From Antedon mediterranea (lineage: Eukaryota; Echinodermata; Crinoidea; Comatulida; Antedonidae), in the NCBI RefSeq assembly GCF_964355755.1, contig NC_092670.1:9051201-9115200 (forward strand): a DNA stretch of 64,000 nucleotides. Reading direction: 5' to 3'. Within the stretch, counting starts at the first letter, position 1. Each line of letters begins with the position of its first letter. Shown piece after piece: positions 11,755 through 23,284 of this stretch. Position numbers and translations under genes: made by a program. The notes below the pieces were generated by a model. It worked only from the letters and a program-made list of their open reading frames with translations. It made no database searches and was not told the DNA's origin.

Positions 11755-12110
11755 TGTCCAATGTCCGGTATGGCGGCCATCTTGATTTCAAAATGACCAT
11801 CACAAAAAAAAAAAAAAATTTCATATCTTGGTAACTATACACATTAGAGAATTAACTGGTCAAAAAATTGTTCACAAACTATATATTTCTATTTGCTCTA
11901 ATAAAAAATTTCGTCCAAAAATGACTAGAAATGACATTTCTTTCAGTTTGACCATTGACCTCGTATTTGTATATTATCTCTATAACTACTGGTCATTTTC
12001 AATCGATTTTGGTGTCATTTTGTTCAGAATAAATACATTTATATTTGTAGTAATGAAACGTTTTCACATAAAATGACCGGAAATACAATTTATGACCGTT
12101 GACGCCAATT
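11755..12110 (+). repeat. Diverged solo copy of the long-TIR sequence found at 45.1-45.4 kb
   Basis: It carries the order ATGGCGGCCATCTTG, AAAATGACC, ATCTTGGTAACTA, TTTGACCATTGACCTC, ATCTCTATAACTACTGGTCA, TTGTTCAGAATAAATAC and AAAATGACCGGAAATAC. This matches the left arm of the element at 44960 at lower identity. It looks like an old end or internal fragment of the same family. Confidence 0.6.
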
Positions 12111-13113
12111 ATGAACACACTGTATGTGGTTTACATTGGTATAAATGCACCTAATTTGACTACATAAATCATATTGTCTATTTATTCGTTTATGAAAACG
12201 ACAATGTATTATCCTGCGATACGTACATTTGAAATCACAAGTTTTTTTACGCTGGAATTACTGTGTATTCGAGAACCATGTGTGGAGAGGGCGCAATCTT
12301 GAGAAGACGTACCTGGGAAACTACTGACGTGAGTCCATGCTAACATTAATAATATAATTATAAATCCATATAATAATGATTTAAAAAGTAATACCGACGT
12401 GTATTTATTTGAACAAACCACATGGGCTTTATTTTCGTCACGAATAAATACGGTACGGTACGAATGTACGCCTAAAATGTCTACGAAAAATCAATCTAAA
12501 AAAAGGATCATGGTTGAAATTACTGCAAGTCAGAACTACATGTACTAAATGTAATCAATTGCAGACATTTATAAGGAGGTTGTGGCCTATTAATTAATTA
12601 TTAATATCACAGGCGACAGACTTGGGGCTAGAAGGACTAAACCACGTCTTAATAATTATAATCTATCAAATAATTACTAAAAAGACGTGAGAAAATTTAA
12701 AAAATATTTAAAATCGTTTTGTTCATGTTCGGATTTAAAATATAAAGTTATACATCACCAAAATGTATCTAATTCATCACAATTAATCGAAGATATCTAG
12801 TATGAACACAAGTTAAAGTTGTTTAGCATATTCTAAAATATATACGCGGGTGATGACGCTTTTTTTCTTTTTCCACTGCAGGACATATCACTCCTTCAAA
12901 GCTCTCCATTTCTCTCTTTTTCTATTCTCAGTCTGAGAATAGAACTCAGTTGCTTTTATATTTGCTCCGGTTATCTCTCATCACATCTTTTATTGCCAAG
13001 CCGTAATCCTGCTTGTCCATCTATTGTCATGGAGTTTTGCAACGTGGCCTGCTCATCTCTACTTATTTTTAGCAATAGCTTAAAAGAAGATCTAGGTTTT
13101 TTTTATCTTTCCT
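12111..13113. other. No gene recognised; small hairpin
   Basis: A perfect 10 bp stem with a 1-base loop (CTATTCTCAG-T-CTGAGAATAG) sits at 12922-12942, ahead of the satellite. Nothing coding was identified. Confidence 0.5.
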
Positions 13114-15433
13114 TATTATTCGCATGGTACCTTGTTCATTATATGCCAAGCATTCACCATTGCATAGCATGGGTTGATACTTATCATAGTTCTTATTATT
13201 CGCATGGTACCTTGTTCATTATATGCCAAGCATTCACCGTTCCATAGCATGGGTTGATACTTATCATAGTTCTTATTATTCGCATGGTACCTTGTTCATT
13301 ATATGCCAAGCATTCACCGTTGCATAGCATGGGTTGATACTTATCATAGTTCTTATTATTCGCATGGTACCTTGTTCATTATATGCCAAGCATTCACCGT
13401 TCCATAGCATGGGTTGATACTTATCATAGTTCTTATTATTCGCATGGTACCTTGTTCATTATATGCCAAGCATTCACCGTTCTATAGCATGGGTTGATAC
13501 TTATCATAGTTCTTATTATTCGCATGGTACCTTGTTCATTATATGCCAAGCATTCACCGTTGCATAGCATGGGTTGATACTTATCATAGTTCTTATTATT
13601 CGCATGGTACCTTGTTCATTATATGCCAAGCATTCACCGTTGCATAGCATGGGTTGATACTTATCATAGTTCTTATTATTCGCATGGTACCTTGTTCATT
13701 ATATGCCAAGCATTCACCATTCTATAGCATGGGTTGATACTTATCATAGTTCTTATTATTCGCATGGTACCTTGTTCATTATATGCCAAGCATTCACCGT
13801 TCCATAGCATGGGTTGATACTTATCATAGTTCTTATTATTCGCATGGTACCTTGTTCATTATATGCCAAGCATTCACCGTTGCATAGCATGGGTTGATAC
13901 TTATCATAGTTCTTATTATTCGCATGGTACCTTGTTCATTATATGCCAAGCATTCACCGTTGCATAGCATGGGTTGATACTTATCATAGTTCTTATTATT
14001 CGCATGGTACCTTGTTCATTATATGCCAAGCATTCACCGTTGCATAGCATGGGTTGATACTTATCATAGTTCTTATTATTCGCATGGTACCTTGTTCATT
14101 ATATGCCAAGCATTCACCGTTGCATAGCATGGGTTGATACTTATCATAGTTCTTATTATTCGCATGGTACCTTGTTCATTATATGCCAAGCATTCACCGT
14201 TGCATAGCATGGGTTGATACTTATCATAGTTCTTATTATTCGCATGGTACCTTGTTCATTATATGCCAAGCATTCACCGTTGCATAGCATGGGTTGATAC
14301 TTATCATAGTTCTTATTATTCGCATGGTACCTTGTTCATTATATGCCAAGCATTCACCGTTGCATAGCATGGGTTGATACTTATCATAGTTCTTATTATT
14401 CGCATGGTACCTTGTTCATTATATGCCAAGCATTCACCGTTGCATAGCATGGGTTGATACTTATCATAGTTCTTATTATTCGCATGGTACCTTGTTCATT
14501 ATATGCCAAGCATTCACCGTTGCATAGCATGGGTTGATACTTATCATAGTCCTTATTATTCGCATGGTACCTTGTTCATTATATGCCAAGCATTCACCGT
14601 TGCATAGCATGGGTTGATACTTATCATAGTCCTTATTATTCGCATGGTACCTTGTTCATTATATGCCAAGCATTCACCGTTGCATAGCATGGGTTGATAC
14701 TTATCATAGTCCTTATTATTCGCATGGTACCTTGTTCATTATATGCCAAGCATTCACCGTTGCATAGCATGGGTTGATACTTATCATAGTTCTTATTATT
14801 CGCATGGTACCTTGTTCATTATATGCCAAGCATTCACCATTGCATAGCATGGGTTGATACTTATCATAGTTCTTATTATTCGCATGGTACCTTGTTCATT
14901 ATATGCCAAGCATTCACCGTTGCATAGCATGGGTTGATACTTATCATAGTTCTTATTATTCGCATGGTACCTTGTTCATTATATGCCAAGCATTCACCGT
15001 TCCATAGCATGGGTTGATACTTATCATAGTTCTTATTATTCGCATGGTACCTTGTTCATTATATGCCAAGCATTCACCGTTACATAGCATGGGTTGATAC
15101 TTATCATAGTTCTTATTATTCGCATGGTACCTTGTTCATTATATGCCAAGCATTCACCATTGCATAGCATGGGTTTATACTTATCATAGTTCTTATTATT
15201 CGCATGGTACCTTGTTCATTATATGCCAAGCATTCACCGTTGCATAGCATGGGTTGATACTTATCATAGTTCTTATTATTCGCATGGTACCTTGTTCATT
15301 ATATGCCAAGCATTCACCGTTGCATAGCATGGGTTGATACTTATCATAGTTCTTATTATTCGCATGGTACCTTGTTCATTATATGCCAAGCATTCACCGT
15401 TGCATAGCATGGGTTGATACTTATCATAGTTCT
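13114..15433. repeat. Satellite array A: 80 bp unit, about 29 copies
   Basis: The landmark ATATGCCAAGCATTCACC recurs exactly every 80 bases (13141, 13221, 13301 and so on). The array runs without one indel from the first TTATTATTCGCATGGTAC to 15433. Copies differ mainly at two places: CACCGT/CACCAT and the base in T[G/C/T/A]CATAG or TCTATAG. Some first-tract copies show the rarer variants, while a long central block is uniform, as expected from unequal exchange. Confidence 0.98.
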
Positions 15434-15732
15434 TTTAATCATATGCCCTATTCATATATCGACATTGTTATTTTCTGTATACGTACTTACTCATCTATCA
15501 TTACCATTAATCACTAAAATCATCTTTTGTTTTCAATAATTATACTATCACTATCATAGCATGTTTACATTTTCTCTATACTTCACATTAATATTATTAT
15601 TATTATAGTAAAAGTGATACATTAAACATTTCTGTAAATTTAATATGGCCATTTCACAATAACTTAATCGTTTTATTTATTTTGTAAGCATTGATTCCAT
15701 CAGGAAATATATTTAAGGTTTTCAAGTTTGGT
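15434..15732. other. Spacer between the two satellites
   Basis: About 300 bases of AT-rich unique DNA with a short ATTATTATTATTATAG tract; no gene was seen. Confidence 0.7.
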
Positions 15733-18700
15733 TTACTATACTATTTCCTTTCATCTTTATTCTCCCTATACCTACACTGGTTCTAAGTCGTACATCTTAC
15801 TATACTATTTCCTTTCATCCTCATTCTCCCTATACCTACACTGGTTCTAAGTCGTACATCTTACTATACTATTTCCTTTCATCTTCATTCTCCCTATACC
15901 TACACTGGTTCTAAGTCGTACATCTTACTATACTATTTCCTTTCATCCTCATTCTCCCTATACCTACACTGGTTCTAAGTCGTACATCTTACTATACTAT
16001 TTCCTTTCATCTTTATTCTCCCTATACCTACACTGGTTCTAAGTCGTACATCTTACTATACTATTTCCTTTCATCTTCATTCTCCCTATACCTACACTGG
16101 TTCTAAGTCGTACATCTTACTATACTATTTCCTTTCATCTTCATTCTCCCTATACCTACACTGGTTCTAAGTCGTACATCTTACTATACTATTTCCTTTC
16201 ATCCTCATTCTCCCTATACCTACACTGGTTCTAAGTCGTACATCTTACTATACTATTTCCTTTCATCTTTATTCTCCCTATACCTACACTGGTTCTAAGT
16301 CGTACATCTTACTATACTATTTCCTTTCATCTTCATTCTCCCTATACCTACACTGGTTCTAAGTCGTACATCTTACTATACTATTTCCTTTCATCTTCAT
16401 TCTCCCTATACCTACACTGGTTCTAAGTCGTACATCTTACTATACTATTTCCTTTCATCTTTATTCTCCCTATACCTACACTGGTTCTAAGTCGTACATC
16501 TTACTATACTATTTCCATTCATCTTTATTCTCCCTATACCTACACTGGTTCTAAGTCGTACATCTTACTATACTATTTCCTTTCATCTTCATTCTCCCTA
16601 TACCTACACTGGTTCTAAGTCGTACATCTTACTATACTATTTCCTTTCATCTTTATTCTCCCTATACCTACACTGGTTCTAAGTCGTACATCTTACTATA
16701 CTATTTCCTTTCATCCTCATTCTCCCTATACCTACACTGGTTTTAAGTCGTACATCTTACTATACTATTTCCTTTCATCCTCATTCTCCCTATACCTACA
16801 CTGGTTCTAAGTCGTACATCTTACTATACTATTTCCTTTCATCTTTATTCTCCCTATACCTACACTGGTTCTAAGTCGTACATCTTACTATACTATTTCC
16901 TTTCATCTTTATTCTCCCTATACCTACACTGGTTCTAAGTCGTACATCTTACTATACTATTTCCATTCATCTTTATTCTCCCTATACCTACACTGGTTCT
17001 AAGTCGTACATCTTACTATACTATTTCCTTTCATCTTCATTCTCCCTATACCTACACTGGTTCTAAGTCGTACATCTTACTATACTATTTCCTTTCATCT
17101 TTATTCTCCCTATACCTACACTGGTTCTAAGTCGTACATCTTACTATACTATTTCCTTTCATCCTCATTCCCCCTATACCTACATTGGTTCTAAGTCGTA
17201 CATCTTACTATACTATTTCCTTTCATCTTTATTCTACCTATACCTACACTGTTTCTAAGTCGTACATCTTACTATACTATTTCCTTTCATCTTCATTCTC
17301 CCTATACCTACACTGGTTCTAAGTCGTACATCTTACTATACTATTTCCTTTCATCTTTATTCTCCCTATACCTACACTGGTTCTAAGTCGTACATCTTAC
17401 TATACTATTTCCTTTCATCCTCATTCTCCCTATACCTACACTGGTTCTAAGTCGTACATCTTACTATACTATTTCCTTTCATCTTCATTCTCCCTATACC
17501 TACACTGGTTCTAAGTCGTACATCTTACTATACTATTTCCTTTCATCCTCATTCTCCCTATACCTACACTGGTTCTAAGTCGTACGGTACATCTTACTAT
17601 ACTATTTCCTTTCATCTTCATTCTCCCTATACCTACACTGGTTCTAAGTCGTACATCTTACTATACTATTTCCTTTCATCCTCATTCTCCCTATACCTAC
17701 ACTGGTTCTAAGTCGTACATCTTACTATACTATTTCCTTTCATCCTCATTCTCCCTATACCTACACTGGTTCTAAGTCGTACATCTTACTATACTATTTA
17801 CTTTCATCTTCATTCTCCCTATACCTACACTCGTTCTAAGTCGTACATCTTACTATACTATTTCCTTTCATCTTTATTCTCCCTATACCTACACTGGTTC
17901 TAAGTCGTACATCTTACTATACTATTTCCTTTCATCTTCATTCTCCCTATACCTACACTGGTTCTAAGTCGTACATCTTACTATACTATTTCCTTTCATC
18001 TTCATTCTCCCTATACCTACACTGGTTCTAAGTCGTACATCTTACTATACTATTTCCTTTCATCTTCATTCTCCCTATAACTACACTGGTTCTAAGTCGT
18101 ACATCTTACTATACTATTTCCTTTCATCTTCATTCTCCCTATACCTACACTGGTTCTAAGTCGTACATCTTACTATACTATTTCCTTTCATCTTCATTCT
18201 CCCTATACCTACACTGGTTCTAAGTCGTACATCTTACTATACTATTTCCTTTCATCTTCATTCTCCCTATACCTACACTGGTTCTAAGTCGTACATCTTA
18301 CTATACTATTTCCTTTCATCTTTATTCTCCCTATACCTACACTGGTTCTAAGTCGTACATCTTACTATACTATTTCCTTTCATCCTCATTCTCCCTATAA
18401 CTACACTGGTTCTAAGTCGTACATCTTACTATACTATTTCCTTTCATCTTTATTCTCCCTATACCTACACTGGTTCTAAGTCGTACATCTTACTATACTA
18501 TTTCCTTTCATCTTTATTCTCCCTATACCTACACTGGTTCTAAGTCGTACATCTTACTATACTATTTCCTTTCATCCTCATTCTCCCTATAACTACACTG
18601 GTTCTAAGTCGTACATCTTACTATACTATTTCCTTTCATCTTTATTCTCCCTATACCTACACTGGTTCTAAGTCGTACATCTTACTATACTATTTCCTTT

Positions 18701-19708
18701 CATTTTTATTCTCCCTATACCTACACTGGTTCTAAGTCGTACATCTTACTATACTATTTCCTTTCATCTTCATTCTCCCTATACCTACACTGGTTCTAAG
18801 TCGTACATCTTACTATACTATTTCCTTTCATCTTCATTCTCCCTATACCTACACTGGTTCTAAGTCGTACATCTTACTATACTATTTCCTTTCATCTTCA
18901 TTCTCCCTATAACTACACTGGTTCTAAGTCGTACATCTTACTATACTATTTCCTTTCATCTTCATTCTCCCTATACCTACACTGGTTCTAAGTCGTACAT
19001 CTTACTATACTATTTCCTTTCATCTTCATTCTCCCTATACCTACACTGGTTCTAAGTCGTACATCTTACTATACTATTTCCTTTCATCTTCATTCTCCCT
19101 ATACCTTTCACTGGTTCTAAGTCGTACATCTTACTATACTATTTCCTTTCATCTTTATTCTCCCTATACCTACACTGGTTCTAAGTCGTACATCTTACTA
19201 TACTATTTCCTTTCATCCTCATTCTCCCTATAACTACACTGGTTCTAAGTCGTACATCTTACTATACTATTTCCTTTCATCTTTATTCTCCCTGTACCTA
19301 CACTGGTTCTAAGTCGTACATCTTACTATACTATTTCCTTTCATCTTTATTCTCCCTATACCTACACTGGTTCTAAGTCGTACATCTTACTATACTATTT
19401 CCTTTCATCCTCATTCTCCCTATAACTACACTGGTTCTAAGTCGTACATCTTACTATACTATTTCCTTTCATCTTTATTCTCCCTATACCTACACTGGTT
19501 CTAAGTCGTACATCTTACTATACTATTTCCTTTCATCTTTATTCTCCCTATAACTACACTGGTTCTAAGTCGTACATCTTACTATACTATTTCCTTTCAT
19601 CTTCATTCTCCCTATACCTACACTGGTTCTAAGTCGTACATCTTACTATACTATTTCCTTTCATCTTCATTCTCCCTATACCTACACTGGTTCTAAGTCG
19701 TACATCTT
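15733..19708. repeat. Satellite array B: 64 bp unit, about 62 copies with higher-order structure
   Basis: The unit is TTACTATACTATTTCC, TTTCATCTTCATTCTCCC, TATACCTACACTGG, TTCTAAGTCGTACATC. Length is almost invariant; exceptions are a 5 bp insertion near 17586 (CGTACGGTACATC) and a 1 bp change near 19107. Most variation is at CATC[T/C]T[T/C]ATT and at CCTATACC versus CCTATAAC. The rare variant TTTCCATTC occurs twice, about 449 bases apart (7 units). The CCTATAAC variants form a spacing pattern that repeats after 13 units. Confidence 0.98.
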
Positions 19709-22210
19709 TCAATGTTTTACCAAATACAGTACCAAATTGTTCATGAGTTTGAATAAGTATTGTTCGAACCCACGGCGTTACTTATTTTTCGCAATTCCAT
19801 TTTAAGATGTATGTTAATCGGCCTGCTACTCTGTTTAAATTCTATTATACGATGTAGGCCTACCTTTTCTGTTTCATATCTAATACGATTTTATCTCTTA
19901 GTGTACACGAGACAAAGAACAAGAGACAAAGACAAAAAAAAAACAATTTATAAAGCTTTTTTGACGGACTGTCGAATACGGGTTCATATTCGATGGTTGA
20001 AATCACAACTACGCATGCGCTCAACAATAAAAATACAATACATAAACAACGCGCGCGTAGAAACATCAAACAGGTAATACGGGATATATTACCCTTCTGA
20101 TCCGCTTGACTGAGTAAATGGGCGTAATACGGAATTATATCTCATACATAATTATTGACCAATCGGATTACAGAATTCACGTACACTAAGAGATAGAATA
20201 TATATGGCTTTTGACCAGATTGTGACAATGATCACTTTTGATAATTAAAAAAAAACCACGTTTTACATATTGCAATTTTATTCCGTTAAAAAAGGCGACA
20301 AAAGCGCTGTATACCTTGAAAACGCGGCCAAATTGTGCAAAAATCCCCATTTTCCAGCGTGTTTTTTAGTTCTCTCCACTAATAATCGTCGGATGTATCT
20401 GATTCAAACGGTAAAATGTTTAGAAATGAAAGCTTCATATTATTTCATAAATCACATCACTTAAATATGTGTTATCTCGTCGGAAATCACAATGTTGCTA
20501 CCTTTTACAGTGTAGCCACCCATACTTCGACGCGTAGAGTCCATGCACTTAAAAAAAAATTATATTGTGTGTCCGCCGTCGAGAGGGACTAGCAGGTCTT
20601 CAACCCGATTGTAAATTGGCTATACAAATATCACATCTAATTATACATTTAAAATCACATATCATTTTAAAGTCCAAATATTGAGGAAACTAAAAAGTCT
20701 AATTTTGTTTTATATAATTAAACAAAACATGATATTTAATTGGAAAAATAATTGGGTGTCCATGTAAATTTGACTAGCGCAGCGAGACAGATCCACACGG
20801 TTTACACACATATGCCTGGTAACTTTCATTATATCAGATTGTAATCGTAACACAAGTAGTGCAGATAGGGTTTTGTGTAACAACGGTTATCACATATTTA
20901 CCATTTGTACAGTATATTATGCATTAACATTGCTTTACTCTACTATTAAACTTTTGTTTGAATTATCTGATCCCGTGTTCATGACACCGCTATAATGTGA
21001 CTATCCTATCAATAATGTACACTGTAAAAAAAAACTGTTAAATTTACAATTTTTTGACTGTAAAAAATTACATCCGACGACCGTTTTTACTAATTACAGT
21101 CGTTTACTGTTAATTTCCGCCTTTTTACAACTATTTACTGTAAGTAATAATTTTTGTACCAATTCGTTGGTGGCGCTGTAATTAAATTAATCTGAGCATG
21201 CGTCGTCTGTGTTCAGATTTGAAATTTACCCGGGCCCCCGCGCGGGTCGCGATTTTTTTTTTCGTACATAAGTTGGGGACCCCTCATGAAACGTCACAAA
21301 ATAAACATGAATAATTCATCAGTTAAATGTTCTTGTTCCGTGTGCACCCAAGCGTATAGCAACAAGAAGTGATTACACACAAGGACTAGTGCGGTACGAT
21401 TCTAGGCCTATCTCCGCGCTGTTGTTGCGGCGTGCGATTTCATAGAAGAATAGCGGCGTTTTGTGTGGATTGGCGAAATAATTAGCCTTTAGTTTATGAT
21501 AGTGTTTTTAATATAATTTATTACTAAAGAATTAGGTGTTAAAATTATAGTTTCTATTAATACTATTAGGCCTAGGCCTAATTATTAGTCTCTAAACATA
21601 TGTCTATTCTAGTAGAGCTGTGTGTGTGTGTGTGTGTGTGTTAGGTATGACACAATCCGAGTAATAAGTCAGCAAAATTAAACAATAAACATTACACAAA
21701 AATACAGTTTTTATTCTCGTGGGTCTAATCTTCCCATCTCATGTGTTCATAAAATACGCGCATTTTTAAAGTTCCTTTGAGTACATGCATTGTTTGATAA
21801 TAAAATAGCAGAATTAAAAAAAATACAGTACACAAATTATACACATTCTTTATTCTTGTGGGTCTAAGCTTTCTTTGGGCTATGTCCAATGAATTAGGCT
21901 ACTTAGTTTAATGTCTTGCCTAGCTGTCGATTAGCCTCGACTCGACACATTTTGTGTGAAGAAGAGTGCGCGAAGGCAATCGCGTGAAGAATCCTAGGCC
22001 AACTGTAGAAAGTATCGTATCGGGTAGTAACAAAGTGCGAGGCAGCGAGGCACGCGAAGCAGGGGAAGGCATGCGAGGCAAGTCAGAAATTTATGCGAGG
22101 CATGGCATCGTTTTACCATCATCAAAAAATGCGAGGCATCATTTTATCATTTCTCAAAATTGCAAGGCAGGTAATCACCGAAATTGAAGTAGCCTAGGCC
22201 TAGGCCCGCT
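19709..22210. other. No gene recognised; MITE-like ACTGTAAAA stretch and a TG microsatellite
   Basis: Bases 21017-21180 show repeated CTGTAAAAAA, TTTACAGT and TTTACTGTTAA motifs in both orientations, typical of a small inverted-repeat element. A GC-rich spot (GGGCCCCCGCGCGGGTCGCG) lies near 21232. (TG)n lies at 21620-21640. GCGAGGCA recurs several times at 22037-22165. No convincing exon was found. Confidence 0.5.
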
Positions 22211-22725
22211 AGGCTAGTTTCCTTTTGCACCTGCCTTGTATTTTAACCAACTTTCCCCATGCTCAATGTTTTTGTTTTTATGGAGCGCCAAAAGAGCAAC
22301 AATAATAGTACAAGTATAAAAACAGAAAGAAAACGAAACAAAAAAACTTATCATGATTTTTAAATTAAAATTTATTTGCCAGTATTTATTTCTTCGTACT
22401 TGCATGATTATACTATTATCATTACAATTTTAATTTTACATTGTTCCATCCACACTGTAGATGGACTCCACAGAGTTTTCAGCCCTCTATATAATTTTTG
22501 CTCTTTTGACGTTCCATAGAAACAAAAACATTGAACATGGCCCATGGGGATTCCTGTACTGTAGGCTAGTCATTTTGTGTGCGAGAAAAACGTCTGTAAA
22601 ATCATCAATTTAAAAATGTATTTGTTACTTTTTATGTGATTCTTTTTCATGAAAGTGCCAATTCTAAGGTGTGGTATTCAGAATAAATGTTAGGAGTTAA
22701 AATACAAGGCAGGTGCGAACGAAAG
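22211..22725. mobile_element. Small TIR element related to the 899 bp element in CHRAC1 intron 1
   Basis: The left end GGCTAGTTTCCTTTTGCACC continues TGCCTTGTATTTTAAC. The right end is the reverse complement of TTCGTTCGCACCTGCC followed by TTGTATTTTAACTCC. Inside are ATGGAGCGCCAAAAGAGCAAC and, in reverse, GCTCTTTTGACGTTCCAT, as in the 49576-50474 element. It is shorter (about 515 bases) and more diverged. No clear target duplication was seen. Confidence 0.65.
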
Positions 22726-23034
22726 ATAAATATTTGTAATCTTAGGTGTTGGGTCTTAGCTTTCGTGATCTTAGGTCTTAGGGGGTCTGAGCTTTCGTGG
22801 TCTGAGCTTTCGTGACACCCGAAAGTTGGGACATGCTTCCTCTCGCTCGTGCTCTCGTTTTTGTTGTTTTTGTAGGCCCAGAGCATCTATCACAAGGGCG
22901 GATTCAAAGGGGGCCCAGCAGGCCTGGGACCCCTCTATTTCAAAATCCTGGATCCGCAGGTGCAACAACGATTGACATGACCTAGCTTGTTCCTAGGTCA
23001 TTGGTCATCACAAATTGAAATCAGTGCCTAATAC

Positions 23035-23284
23035 CTTAATCCTACGTATTGAAACCACTGCTTCTGTTGTCGTTATGATTCCATAAGGGAGAAACAAGGA
23101 TATTAAGAGTCGTAAGACGTTGAACAGCGGTATGGCAAGGTACACTTTCCTAGACGTCAAAGTGTTTCCAGTCAAAGAATATACAACAAATGTAGCAAAA
23201 CTAACAAGGCTGGTTGTTGTGAAAAGGAACGCCAGATTTGTACCTCGTAGAAGAGAGCTCTTACGAATTTTCCAAATTTCACGT
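23035..23284 (-). CDS. ABCC4-like: ABCC-like exon: end of TMD1 before NBD1
   Basis: The acceptor is TTAAATGTAG and the donor ATTAAG|GTATTA. It encodes [14 protein letters not shown], a hydrophobic helix pair and [13 protein letters not shown], the family's transition towards the first nucleotide-binding domain. It starts by completing the codon split from the 23620-23909 exon and ends in phase 0. Confidence 0.85.

Noticed and set aside
13114-19708. CRISPR-like regular repeats
   Set aside because: Units are contiguous with no unique spacers, are 80 and 64 bp long and lie in an intron-bearing eukaryotic genome; they are satellites.
21966-22187. 73-residue ORF with GCGAGGCA repeats
   Set aside because: Biased by a short repeat; no splice or domain support.
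22892-22955. Tiny hAT-like element (GGGCGGATTCA and TGGATCCGC ends)
   Set aside because: Ends look inverted and hAT-like, but it is only about 64 bases and no target duplication could be found.
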